Origin: DASPUH01 sp035622975
GTDB taxonomy: Bacteria > Chloroflexota > Limnocylindria > Limnocylindrales > CSP1-4
Assembly: GCA_035622975.1 (NCBI GenBank)
Contig: DASPUH010000141.1
Coordinates: 1 to 11,079 of the forward strand
DNA length: 11,079 bases
Reading direction: 5' to 3'
The position numbers and the translations under genes were made by a program. Within the stretch, counting starts at the first letter, position 1. Every line of letters begins with the position of its first letter. The notes beneath the pieces were generated by a model. That model ran no database searches, was not told the DNA's origin, and saw only the letters and a program-made list of their open reading frames with translations. Positions 1 to 6,459 of this stretch are shown piece by piece.

Positions 1-1221
1 CCCGCCGAGCGCGTCGGGGAAGTTGAAGGCGTTGGCGATGTAGGCCACGTCCGCCGATCCGGGCACCGGGAAGGTGTGGGCACTGATCGCGGCCGCGGTC
101 TGGAAGCGGGTCGGGCCGGACAAACGGGTGACGGCGGCCGGGGTGAGCAGGAACCCATGCGTGTGACCTGCCACGTCGACGACGGCAAAACCCACGATCT
201 GCCCGAGATCGTTGATGCCGGTCGCCTCGGCCAGGCCCCAGCCCGCCGGCAGGTTGAGAACCCGCGTGTTCAGGTCGACGGGAGCGCCCGCGCCTGGCCA
301 CACGAAGGCGCGCTGGGGCGGCACGCCGTAGTCGAGACGGCCGACGACCCAGTCGGAATCGTTGATCGCGTCCGCTCGGTCATTCGAGAATCCGCGCACC
401 GCGGCGATGGGATGCATCGTGCCGTCCCAAAAGAACATCCCGGTCAGTGAGCCGGGCACCGTCCCACCGCTCGACCCGATGACATGCCCCATCGCATTGA
501 CCGCCGTCGCCCCGCTCGTGTCGGAGGACTTGCCCCCGGGCAGGGTGCCCAGGTCGGTGACGACACCCGCATCGAACAGGAAGGCGTGGTCGGGGTTGCT
601 CCCGATGCCGCCACTGCCCACGATCTCGCCGCCGTCGTTGATTGCGGCGGCACCATGGAGGACCAGGGTCGTGGCCCCGCCGGTAACCTCGCTGTTCAAG
701 TCGGTGAGAGTCCCGGCGTGGTAGATGAATGCCCGCAGGTTCGGCGCCGCCGTGTACCCCACGATGTCGCCGGCACCGTTGATGCCGTAGGCGTCGCTGA
801 TCGTCCCACCGCTGATGTCATCGAGCGTTGTATCCGTCCAGGACACGGCGTAGTAGTGGCCGTTCTGGTCCGAGGAGAGGCCCGCGACCTCGCCCGACGC
901 ATTGATGGCGGAGCCGTCGCTGACGTCACCCGGCGTGCGCACGCCGAGATTGGTGAAAGTCGAGCCATCCCAGCGGAAGGCATCGCCGTCCGCTCCAGAC
1001 CCGGTTACCTCGCCCGCCGCATTGATCGCGAACGGGGTCACCGATAACCCAAGGTCGGTCAGGCGGTACATGGGAACGTGGGGCGCAGCGATGGCGGCGT
1101 CGGGCGCGTTCATGGCCGGCGTCCCGGACGACGCACCCCCTCTGGCGAAGCTCGCGGCCAGGAGCACGCAGACCGCCGCGGCGCTCAGCCCCCGCACCAG
1201 GACCCGTGACGTGGCCCGCAT
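1..1221 (-). CDS. Secreted HAF-repeat protein with C-terminal cell-wall-binding repeat (CWB2), partial
   Basis: The reading frame is open for 407 codons and leaves the window at base 1, so the C-terminus is missing. It starts at an ATG (1221) behind a GGAGGGG ribosome site at 1227-1233. Residues 1-28 form a signal peptide: RATSR, then a hydrophobic stretch (VLVRGLSAAAVCVLLAA). Seven copies of the HAF pattern (A/G-I-N-x-x-G-x-[IV]-x-G) follow at about residues 65, 105, 147, 193, 240, 285 and 335, for example FAINAAGEVTG, YGINGAGDIVG and TGINDLGQIVG. They alternate with AF-hydrophobic-W/Y/F strands and probably build a beta-propeller-like fold. From residue 366 the sequence becomes CWB2-like (RLSGPTRFQTAAAIS, then NFPDALGG), the Pfam family that anchors proteins to cell wall polymers in Gram-positive bacteria. 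The likely role is a surface protein; its ligand is unknown. More CWB2 repeats probably lie beyond the edge. Confidence 0.88.
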   Translation of the reverse strand, partial: MRATSRVLVRGLSAAAVCVLLAASFARGGASSGTPAMNAPDAAIAAPHVPMYRLTDLGLSVTPFAINAAGEVTGSGADGDAFRWDGSTFTNLGVRTPGDVSDGSAINASGEVAGLSSDQNGHYYAVSWTDTTLDDISGGTISDAYGINGAGDIVGYTAAPNLRAFIYHAGTLTDLNSEVTGGATTLVLHGAAAINDGGEIVGSGGIGSNPDHAFLFDAGVVTDLGTLPGGKSSDTSGATAVNAMGHVIGSSGGTVPGSLTGMFFWDGTMHPIAAVRGFSNDRADAINDSDWVVGRLDYGVPPQRAFVWPGAGAPVDLNTRVLNLPAGWGLAEATGINDLGQIVGFAVVDVAGHTHGFLLTPAAVTRLSGPTRFQTAAAISAHTFPVPGSADVAYIANAFNFPDALGG

Positions 1222-1251
1222 CGGTTCCCCTCCGCTCCATCGACGACTCGT

Positions 1252-1264
1252 GACCGACTCGGTC
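1252..1264. promoter_or_regulatory. 13-nt palindrome upstream of the HAF/CWB2 gene
   Basis: GACCGA-C-TCGGTC is a perfect 6-bp inverted repeat about a one-base centre, 31-43 nt upstream of the HAF/CWB2 start codon. A possible -35 (TTGACC, minus strand, 1295-1290) lies further upstream, but no convincing -10 follows it. The palindrome could be an operator or a small hairpin in the leader. It is short enough to be chance in GC-rich DNA. Confidence 0.25.
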
Positions 1265-1341
1265 TGAAGCTCGATGGTGGCCGACGTGCGGTCAAGGGCC
1301 GATCGTCACGAGCGCAGGGAAGTTCTGGCGGATTCGGTCCC

Positions 1342-2871
1342 CTACTTGGCGTACTCCACGGCGCGTGTCTCGCGGATGACCGTGACCTTGATCTGGCCAG
1401 GGTAGGTCAGCGACTCCTCGATCTTGTGGACGATGTCGCGGGCCAGGCGCATAGAGGCCAGGTCGTCGATCTGCTCGGGACGGACCAGGATGCGGACCTC
1501 GCGGCCGGCCTGGACGGCGAATGAGCGCTCGACACCGTCGAAGCTCTCGGCGATCGCCTGGAGGTCCTCCAGCCGCTTGACGTAGGTGTCCATGGACTCG
1601 CCGCGCGCGCCCGGACGGCTGGCGCTGATGGCATCGGCGATCTGGACGATGGGCGCCTCCACGCAGGCGTACTCCACCTCCTGGTGGTGCGCGGCGATGG
1701 CGTTGATGACCTTCATGGGCAGGTTGTGGCGCTGGGCGATCTGGCCGCCGATGAGCGCGTGGGGGCCCTCCATCTCGTGGTCCACCGCCTTGCCTATGTC
1801 GTGCAGCAGGCCGCCCATCTTGGCGATCTGGATATCGGCGCCCACCTCGGCCGCCACGACGGCTGCCAGGCGGCTGGTCTCGACGCTGTGCTGGAGCACG
1901 TTCTGGCCGTAGCTCGTGCGGTACTTGAGGCGGCCCAGGAGCTTGATGATCTCCGGCGGCAGGCCCGGCACGCCCGCCTCGTAGGCGGCCGCCTCGCCGG
2001 TCTGGCGCATGACGACATCCACCTCCGCCCGCGCCTTGGCCACGACCTCCTCGATGCGGCCGGGATGGATGCGGCCGTCCTGGATGAGCTTGGTCAGGGC
2101 CAGGCGGGCGACCTCACGCCGCACCGGGTCGAAGCCGCTGATGACGACCGACTCGGGCGTGTCGTCGATGATCAGGTCGATGCCCGTGGCCTGCTCCAGG
2201 GCCCGGATGTTGCGCCCCTCGCGGCCGATGATGCGGCCCTTCATCTCGTCCGACGGAAGCGGTACGACGCTGACCGTCATCTCCGCGGTGTGGTCGGTCA
2301 TGACCCGCTGGATGGCCGTCACCACGACGTCGCGGGCCTTCTCCTCCGCCGACTCACGGGCGCTGCGCTCGATGGCCCGGGCGACCCGCACGGCATCCTT
2401 CTCGGCGTCTTCGCGCACCTCCTCCAGCAGCACCGCCTTGGCGTCCTCGGCGGTCATGTGGCTGACCCGCTCGAGGGCGTCGATCTGCTCCTGGCGCGCC
2501 TTCGTCAGCTCCTCGCGATTTCGTTCCAGCTCGCGCTCCCGATCGAGGAGCTTGCGGTCGCGCTGCTCCAGCATGTCCGCCCGCTGGTCCAGCTGATCAT
2601 CACGTTGGAGCAGGCGCCGCTCCAGGCCCGATAGCTCGCCCCGCTTGGCGCGGGCCTCGTCCTCCGCCTCGCGCTGGAGGCGCACCTGCTCATCCTTGGC
2701 CTGGAGGATGAGTTCCTTCTGCTGCGCACGAGCCTCCGCCACGATGCGGCCGGCCTTCTCCTGGCTCTGCTTGACAGCCTGGCCGCCCCACACGCCGCGC
2801 GCGACGAAGCCCAACCCAAGCCCGGCCGCAAGCGCGAACAACGCGGCCACGGCGGCCAACAGCGGATCCAT
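1342..2871 (-). CDS. rny: Ribonuclease Y
   Basis: This is a membrane-anchored endoribonuclease that initiates mRNA decay. The 509 residues match the usual family length of about 510-520. Residues 4-26 form the N-terminal membrane anchor. Residues 33-180 are a long charged coiled coil rich in E, R, Q and K. A KH RNA-binding domain follows with GRIIGREGRNIR at 212-223. The HD phosphodiesterase domain includes the H328 region (NVLQHSVE), GGLLHDIGKA with H357-D358, and D413 in VQIADAIS. The C-terminus is the typical YPGQIKVTVIRETRAVEYAK. The frame stays open upstream to 2916, but the ATG at 2871 is preferred because a GGGAGGG site sits 5 nt before it and MDPLLAAVAALF begins the anchor directly. 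The gene appears monocistronic, with its own promoter and a structured leader. recX, a frequent rny neighbour, is about 7.8 kb upstream on the same strand. Confidence 0.97.
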   Translation of the reverse strand: MDPLLAAVAALFALAAGLGLGFVARGVWGGQAVKQSQEKAGRIVAEARAQQKELILQAKDEQVRLQREAEDEARAKRGELSGLERRLLQRDDQLDQRADMLEQRDRKLLDRERELERNREELTKARQEQIDALERVSHMTAEDAKAVLLEEVREDAEKDAVRVARAIERSARESAEEKARDVVVTAIQRVMTDHTAEMTVSVVPLPSDEMKGRIIGREGRNIRALEQATGIDLIIDDTPESVVISGFDPVRREVARLALTKLIQDGRIHPGRIEEVVAKARAEVDVVMRQTGEAAAYEAGVPGLPPEIIKLLGRLKYRTSYGQNVLQHSVETSRLAAVVAAEVGADIQIAKMGGLLHDIGKAVDHEMEGPHALIGGQIAQRHNLPMKVINAIAAHHQEVEYACVEAPIVQIADAISASRPGARGESMDTYVKRLEDLQAIAESFDGVERSFAVQAGREVRILVRPEQIDDLASMRLARDIVHKIEESLTYPGQIKVTVIRETRAVEYAK

Positions 2872-2876
2872 GGGCA

Positions 2877-2883
2877 CCCTCCC
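2877..2883 (-). promoter_or_regulatory. Ribosome binding site that fixes the rny start
   Basis: On the minus strand GGGAGGG lies 5 nt before the ATG at 2871. It favours this start over the in-frame start 15 codons upstream (2916), which would add a charged, non-membrane extension (MDSTYRRQGPDGRVP) not expected in RNase Y. Confidence 0.75.
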
Positions 2884-2953
2884 GTCCGGCCCCTGCCGGC
2901 GGTACGTCGAATCCACATCAGCACCGGACCACCCCCGGCAGCCCCGTGCACCT

Positions 2954-2987
2954 GATGCGCCTCCCGCGGCGCATCGCTTCAGGAAGC
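2954..2987 (-). promoter_or_regulatory. Two adjacent hairpins in the rny leader
   Basis: The first inverted repeat is perfect: GATGCGCC (2954-2961) and GGCGCATC (2968-2975) give an 8-bp stem with a 6-nt loop. It abuts a second, GCTTC/GAAGC (2976-2987), with a very tight loop. Both lie inside the predicted 5' untranslated region of rny, 83-116 nt upstream of the start codon. They may stabilise or regulate the message. RNase Y levels are known to be autoregulated in some bacteria, but no such link is shown here. The sequence matches no riboswitch class I can recognise. Confidence 0.4.
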
Positions 2988-3058
2988 CCCGCCCCGGGCC
3001 CGCAGGTCGAGCGACCCGACCGTTGTCCCGGCGCGACGCAGTTGACGTTGCTGCCGGA

Positions 3059-3088
3059 AGCCTACGTCCGCCGCGCCGACAGCGTCAA
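3059..3088 (-). promoter_or_regulatory. Predicted housekeeping promoter for rny
   Basis: On the minus strand there is a -35 TTGACG (3088-3083), an 18-nt spacer and a -10 TAGGCT (3064-3059). The hexamers are close to the TTGACA/TATAAT consensus at a permitted spacing. Transcription would start near 3052, giving rny a leader of about 180 nt. Confidence 0.55.
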
Positions 3089-3185
3089 ACGACGTCAGGG
3101 GTAAAGGAGGCGGCGGTCTCGAGCGCCGGGTACGTGAGCGGGTTTTCGGCGAGATTAGATCGGAGGCAACGAATCACCCTAGTCC

Positions 3186-3197
3186 CGTCGCCATACT
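3186..3197 (+). promoter_or_regulatory. Candidate promoter elements just upstream of the ECF sigma gene
   Basis: Two readings are possible. CATACT (3192-3197) resembles a -10 box and ends 6 nt before the ATG at 3204, which would give a leaderless transcript. Alternatively CGTC (3186-3189) preceded by GGCAAC (3165-3170), with 15 nt between AAC and CGTC, resembles an ECF-type promoter and would indicate autoregulation. No Shine-Dalgarno sequence sits before the start codon, which agrees with either. Confidence 0.35.
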
Positions 3198-3203
3198 CGC
3201 TGG

Positions 3204-3740
3204 ATGCCCACCACTGAGGAATTGGTCATGGCGGCACGGGCAGGCGATCGGGAGGCATTCGCGACATTGGTGGAGCGCGACGGACCAGGCGCGCTGCGGA
3301 TGGCAAGCGCGATCCTGCGGTCGGAGGCAGATGCACAGGACGCTGTGCAGGACGCCTTCGTGCGTGCCTGGCGTGACCTGCCGACCCTGCGCCAGCCTCA
3401 GCGCTGGCCGGCATGGTTCCGGGCGCTGACGGTCCATGCGTCGATCGACATCCAGCGACGTCGACTGCGTTTGCGTGAAGTAGACCTTGATGCAAGTGCC
3501 GAGCCGAGCGAGGCCGACGCCCTCGGCGGTGCTGCCGATCGCGACCGCATCAGGCGCGCGATGAGCCAGATGTCGGTCGACGACCGGGCCGTCCTTGTCC
3601 TTCGCTACGTGGAAGACCTCGAGGTGCCCGCGATCGCGGCGACCCTTGGCGTCCGTCTGGGCACGGCCAAGTCCCGCCTGCATCGGGCGACGATGCGCCT
3701 CCGCGCATCGCTCGGCGATCCGGTTGAGACGACGCCATGA
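3204..3740 (+). CDS. ECF-type RNA polymerase sigma factor
   Basis: This 178-residue protein has the two-domain layout of extracytoplasmic-function sigma-70 factors. Region 2 spans about residues 14-88 and contains GDREAF, DAQDAVQDAFVRAWRDL (the -10 recognition and core-binding helix) and a basic DIQRRRLRLRE end. A short acidic linker (about 93-112) leads to region 4 (about 116-168), where VPAIAATLGVRLGTAKSRLHRA is the -35-binding helix-turn-helix. It redirects RNA polymerase to a specific regulon. The start at 3204 keeps the conserved TEELVMAARAGDREAF beginning. An ATG at 3228 has a GAGGA upstream, but those bases are the E-E codons and that start would cut into region 2. The gene ends in an ATGA overlap with the membrane protein that follows, which marks that protein as its likely regulator. 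Regulon and signal are unknown. Confidence 0.93.
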   Translation: MPTTEELVMAARAGDREAFATLVERDGPGALRMASAILRSEADAQDAVQDAFVRAWRDLPTLRQPQRWPAWFRALTVHASIDIQRRRLRLREVDLDASAEPSEADALGGAADRDRIRRAMSQMSVDDRAVLVLRYVEDLEVPAIAATLGVRLGTAKSRLHRATMRLRASLGDPVETTP

Positions 3741-5161
3741 GCTTCGACGAACGGCTCCGCGCGGCGCTCCGCGGGGACCAAGCCACCGGCCTCCCACCCG
3801 GCTTCCTCGACAGCGTGATGGCCGCCCTGCCCACCGAGCGGCGGCGCACCCGCCCAGACCGTCTGGCGTCAGTCATCGTCGTGGTGGTCTTTCTGGCGAT
3901 CGTTGGCACGGTCGGAGCGAGCCTGCTGCCAGGGATCGGAACGTCGCCCACCCCGCCGTCTGCCAGTGCCGTCTCTACCCCATCCGGGTCACCAACCCCT
4001 GGCACGTCCTCAGGGCTCGCCGCATGGACGCACCTCTCATGGACCGAGACCACCGGAACCGCGTTCCAAGGCACCGCCGTCGACATCGCTGGCGGCCTGG
4101 CGTGGAGCGGCGGGTACCTGCTGTATGGCCGCGACGTGGTCGCCCTGCCCACCGGTGTCTTCGGCATCATCTGGAGCTCGCGGGACGGGCATACCTGGCA
4201 GCGCGAACCGTCCGCGGTCGACGGGAGCCTCTCGGACCTGTTCGGCGGATCGTCGATCGTCGGGGTCGCAGCGCATGGACGAACGATCGTCGCGGTGGGC
4301 CAGATCGCTCACGCGACGCTGGGCCCGGGTGCCGCGGCGATCTGGACCTCGCACGACGGCCTGACCTGGAGCGCCGACCCGAGCGCCGCATCGCTCCTGC
4401 AAGGATTCCAGGCCGCCGGGATAGCCGCGGGCGCCGGCGGCTTCGTGCTGTATGGCCGGACCATCGGCGCCGAAGCTCGTTCACACGCCTCGGTCCTCGC
4501 CTCGACCGACGGCCTGAACTGGGTGCAGGCGACCCTCCCCGGAGACACCACCGGCCTGACCGTCACGTCGGCCCTCGCCACGAGCACCGGCTTCGCCGCG
4601 GTCGGCGGCTTGGTGGGCGCCGCCTCATCCGGCACGGCCTGGTGGTCGACGGATGGCCGGGCCTGGTACGGCGGCGGCGCGATCGGCTACCCGGCCCTCA
4701 GCGCGCTCACGAACTGGCCCGGTGGCCAGCTGCACGCCCAGGGCTCTGTCGCCCGGTGCGCCGTCTGTCTTGGCCTGCCCGAGATGTCGACCTGGGTCTC
4801 TTCCGATCAGGGTCGCAGTTGGGGCCAGACGTCGATCGGTGTCGCCGCACCAACCGGTGACACGACCCTGTTCGATGGCGGGCGGCTGGTCCGCCTGCAG
4901 GCCGAGGGTGCCCCGTGGGGCAGCTGGAGCCTTGACGGCACGGCCTGGACCCCCCTGGCGATGGACGGCGCGACCCCCGCCTCGATCTCACGCCTCCTTG
5001 TCGCCGACGGCCCCATCGTGATCGCCGCGGACGCGTACCTGGGGGGAGTCACGCACGTCTACGTCGGCACCCTGGATGACCGGCCCGGGCCTGTGCCGAC
5101 CCCCACGCTGGTCCCCGGAGCGCACGACACCTCCTGTGGACCAACGCCCTGTGGTCCGTGA
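3737..5161 (+). CDS. Membrane-anchored Asp-box (beta-propeller-like) protein, probable anti-sigma factor or sensor
   Basis: The protein has 474 residues. It starts at an ATG sharing ATGA with the sigma gene's stop codon and has no separate ribosome site, so translational coupling is likely. Residues 1-43 would be cytoplasmic and helical (SFDERLRAAL, GFLDSVMAAL). Residues 44-64 are one transmembrane helix (LASVIVVVVFLAIVGTVGASL). Residues 65-95 are a Ser/Thr/Pro/Gly linker. The rest is outside the cell and carries six Asp-box-like motifs (S-x-D-G-x-x-W): WSSRDGHTW (146), WTSHDGLTW (203), ASTDGLNW (255), WSTDGRAW (303), WVSSDQGRSW (353) and SLDGTAW (398), as in sialidase/BNR-type propellers. 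Cysteines occur at CAVC (341-344) and near the C-terminus (467, 472). The zinc-binding HxxxCxxC anti-sigma motif is absent. Gene order and topology suggest that the short cytoplasmic tail holds the sigma factor; this is an inference. It could instead be a target of the sigma factor. Confidence 0.8.
   Translation: MSFDERLRAALRGDQATGLPPGFLDSVMAALPTERRRTRPDRLASVIVVVVFLAIVGTVGASLLPGIGTSPTPPSASAVSTPSGSPTPGTSSGLAAWTHLSWTETTGTAFQGTAVDIAGGLAWSGGYLLYGRDVVALPTGVFGIIWSSRDGHTWQREPSAVDGSLSDLFGGSSIVGVAAHGRTIVAVGQIAHATLGPGAAAIWTSHDGLTWSADPSAASLLQGFQAAGIAAGAGGFVLYGRTIGAEARSHASVLASTDGLNWVQATLPGDTTGLTVTSALATSTGFAAVGGLVGAASSGTAWWSTDGRAWYGGGAIGYPALSALTNWPGGQLHAQGSVARCAVCLGLPEMSTWVSSDQGRSWGQTSIGVAAPTGDTTLFDGGRLVRLQAEGAPWGSWSLDGTAWTPLAMDGATPASISRLLVADGPIVIAADAYLGGVTHVYVGTLDDRPGPVPTPTLVPGAHDTSCGPTPCGP
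5138..5157 (+). terminator. Small hairpin overlapping the end of the Asp-box gene
   Basis: GGACCA (5138-5143) and TGGTCC (5152-5157) form a perfect 6-bp stem with an 8-nt loop, just before the TGA at 5159. There is no T-tract, so intrinsic termination is uncertain. Confidence 0.25.
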
Positions 5162-5441
5162 CCGCCTGAAGCTTGGCGCCCGTTCCCTTACCCAGTCAGC
5201 CGGGTCGGGGAATGACCAGTCACCGAGGCGCCAGGTGGTCACGTAGCGATCCGGGTGGCACTGGGCACATCGTCTGATGCTGACGCCTGTGCGTGACCCA
5301 CACGTTGAGGCCACTGCCGAACGTGGAATCAAGCTCGAAGCCGCCTAACTGACGTTGGTTACGCGTCCGCCGAGGCCACAGCCGCTCTAAGACCACCCGG
5401 GTTCATATCTGACCTGGTATCGCGCGGGGCCGACCAGGCAG
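5162..5441. other. 280-nt convergent intergenic region
   Basis: This gap separates the sigma/Asp-box operon (plus) from the zinc-ribbon genes (minus). It looks less GC-rich than its flanks and I see no convincing gene in it. A large imperfect stem can be drawn: GGTCACG (5237-5243) and GCACA (5265-5269) both pair with the contiguous TGTGCGTGACC (5288-5298), leaving a 21-nt bulge. A simple hairpin next to the zinc-ribbon stop codon is listed separately. A GGGTTCATATC stretch near 5399 faintly recalls a tRNA T-arm, but no cloverleaf folds around it. Confidence 0.4.
5413..5438 (-). terminator. Possible terminator after the zinc-ribbon/MuF-like gene
   Basis: CCTGGT (5413-5418) and ACCAGG (5433-5438) form a 6-bp stem with a 14-nt GC-rich loop, beginning 4 nt after the stop codon at 5442. 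There is no T-tract downstream on the minus strand. The position suits termination of the tandem-paralogue operon. Confidence 0.3.
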
Positions 5442-6401
5442 TCAGGCGTCAGGTAAGGGCTGGTGGGCGGAGGGCGGCTCGTCGCCGGCCTGAAGCTTCG
5501 CCCCGGCCGAGACGGGCTTGGCGGCCGCCGGCGGCGCCGCGCGGCGGCGGCGCTTGGTCACCGGCTTGCGCACGACCGGCCACCAGTCGCACGCGCACAG
5601 GCCCTTGGGGCAGCCGACGTGGGGCAGGCGCGGCGTGCGCAGCTCATCGGCGATCTTGAAGACGCGGCCGTCGTCCGCGCGGCACGCGTGGCAGCACGCC
5701 GCCCCCACGAGTTCGGCTTCGCGCGTCACGGCCTGGAGCGCCCGCAGGTTGGCGGCCATGCCCTCGCGATGGAGCTCGAGCACCTCGTCGGCAGGCGGCG
5801 CGATGCTGCCGGCTTCCTCGAAGAGCGCGGCGGCCTGGCGTTGCCGCAGCCGGGCCACATCGTCCCAGCGCTTGTCCCGCCGGGCCGCCCGAACGGCATG
5901 CTCGACCGTGACGAGGTACAGCGAGCGCGCCGACTGGACCGTCGCGGCGGTAAGGGGGGCCTTCTCCAGCCTGCGACGCCGGTCGGCGGGGGCCTCGACG
6001 CCGCGCGCCAGCTGCAGCCAGGTCCGCCTCAGGCGCGTCCACATCTCGACCTGGGCCTCGCGCTCCCGCTCGGCCTCGAACACCTCCACGGCGGACTCGG
6101 TGAGGTAGATGGCCCGGCCCTCCACGTGGCGCACGACGATGCGATGGCGGCACCGCGGGCACAGGCGGCTGCTCGTGGGCGGCGGGTCCAGCACGACCCC
6201 GCAGTTGGGACAGGCGACGACGCCGGGTGGCTGCGGCGCCGGCCCGGGCGGCGGCGGCGCCGGCGCGACCGGGGAAGGCACCACGACCGTCTCGGGCGGC
6301 GCGTCTCGGCCCAGGAGCCTGCGCAGGAATGTGATGGCGACCACCTCGGTTCGCGAGCCGCTTCGATTCGCGGCGAGCGCGGCCGGTCCGCCGAGGGTCA
6401 C
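5442..6401 (-). CDS. Zinc-ribbon protein with MuF-like C-terminal Cys/His motif (paralogue 1)
   Basis: Function is not recognised. Counting from a GTG at 6401 there are 319 residues. A second GTG at 6344 (residue 20) is at least as plausible, because the paralogue also begins just before its FL-x-R motif; the start is uncertain. Residues 34-60 are Pro/Val-rich. A four-cysteine zinc ribbon follows (CPNC 64-67, CPRC 81-84), then IVVRHVEGRAIYLTESAVEVF and a charged helical region (about 105-190) with ARSLYLVTV at 158-166. The C-terminal cluster CCHACRADDG (236-245), PRLPH (257-261), then C264, C269, C271 and W273, has the spacing of the Cys/His tail of phage Mu gpF-like proteins. The last 45 residues are basic and low in complexity. 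There is no signal peptide or membrane segment, so it is probably cytoplasmic. It lies 58 nt downstream of its larger paralogue, in a likely operon. Confidence 0.8.
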   Translation of the reverse strand: MTLGGPAALAANRSGSRTEVVAITFLRRLLGRDAPPETVVVPSPVAPAPPPPGPAPQPPGVVACPNCGVVLDPPPTSSRLCPRCRHRIVVRHVEGRAIYLTESAVEVFEAEREREAQVEMWTRLRRTWLQLARGVEAPADRRRRLEKAPLTAATVQSARSLYLVTVEHAVRAARRDKRWDDVARLRQRQAAALFEEAGSIAPPADEVLELHREGMAANLRALQAVTREAELVGAACCHACRADDGRVFKIADELRTPRLPHVGCPKGLCACDWWPVVRKPVTKRRRRAAPPAAAKPVSAGAKLQAGDEPPSAHQPLPDA

Positions 6402-6418
6402 CCTACGACCGCCGCCGT

Positions 6419-6445
6419 GCCGCTCCCCCGGACTGCGGGGGCGGC
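6419..6445 (-). promoter_or_regulatory. Hairpin between the tandem paralogues
   Basis: GCCG-CT-CCCCCG (6419-6430) pairs with CGGGGGCGGC (6436-6445) around a GACTG loop: 6 bp, a 2-nt bulge, then 4 bp. It occupies the 58-nt spacer after the stop codon of the upstream gene. There is no T-tract. It may be a partial terminator or an mRNA-processing stem that sets unequal expression of the two genes. Confidence 0.35.
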
Positions 6446-6459
6446 ATCAGGGTACCGCG

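Noticed and set aside
76..1267. Several plus-strand open frames opposite the HAF/CWB2 gene
   Set aside because: The minus-strand frame has a signal peptide, seven repeats and a CWB2 motif; the plus-strand frames have no coherent features.
1684..2634. Plus-strand open frames of up to 316 codons opposite rny
   Set aside because: RNase Y is unmistakable on the minus strand; these frames are R/H/A/D-rich shadows with no domain.
3228..3740. Alternative sigma factor start at the ATG at 3228, behind GAGGA
   Set aside because: It would remove the conserved TEELVMA lead-in of region 2, and the GAGGA is explained by the Glu-Glu codons.
4988..5332. Minus-strand 114-codon frame containing RRCAQCHPDRYVTTWRLGDW
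   Set aside because: It looked like a possible gene remnant, but it overlaps the end of the Asp-box gene, has no clear start site and matches no family I recognise.
5380..5420. tRNA-like T-arm (GGGTTCATATC)
   Set aside because: No acceptor, D-arm or anticodon stem could be paired around it.
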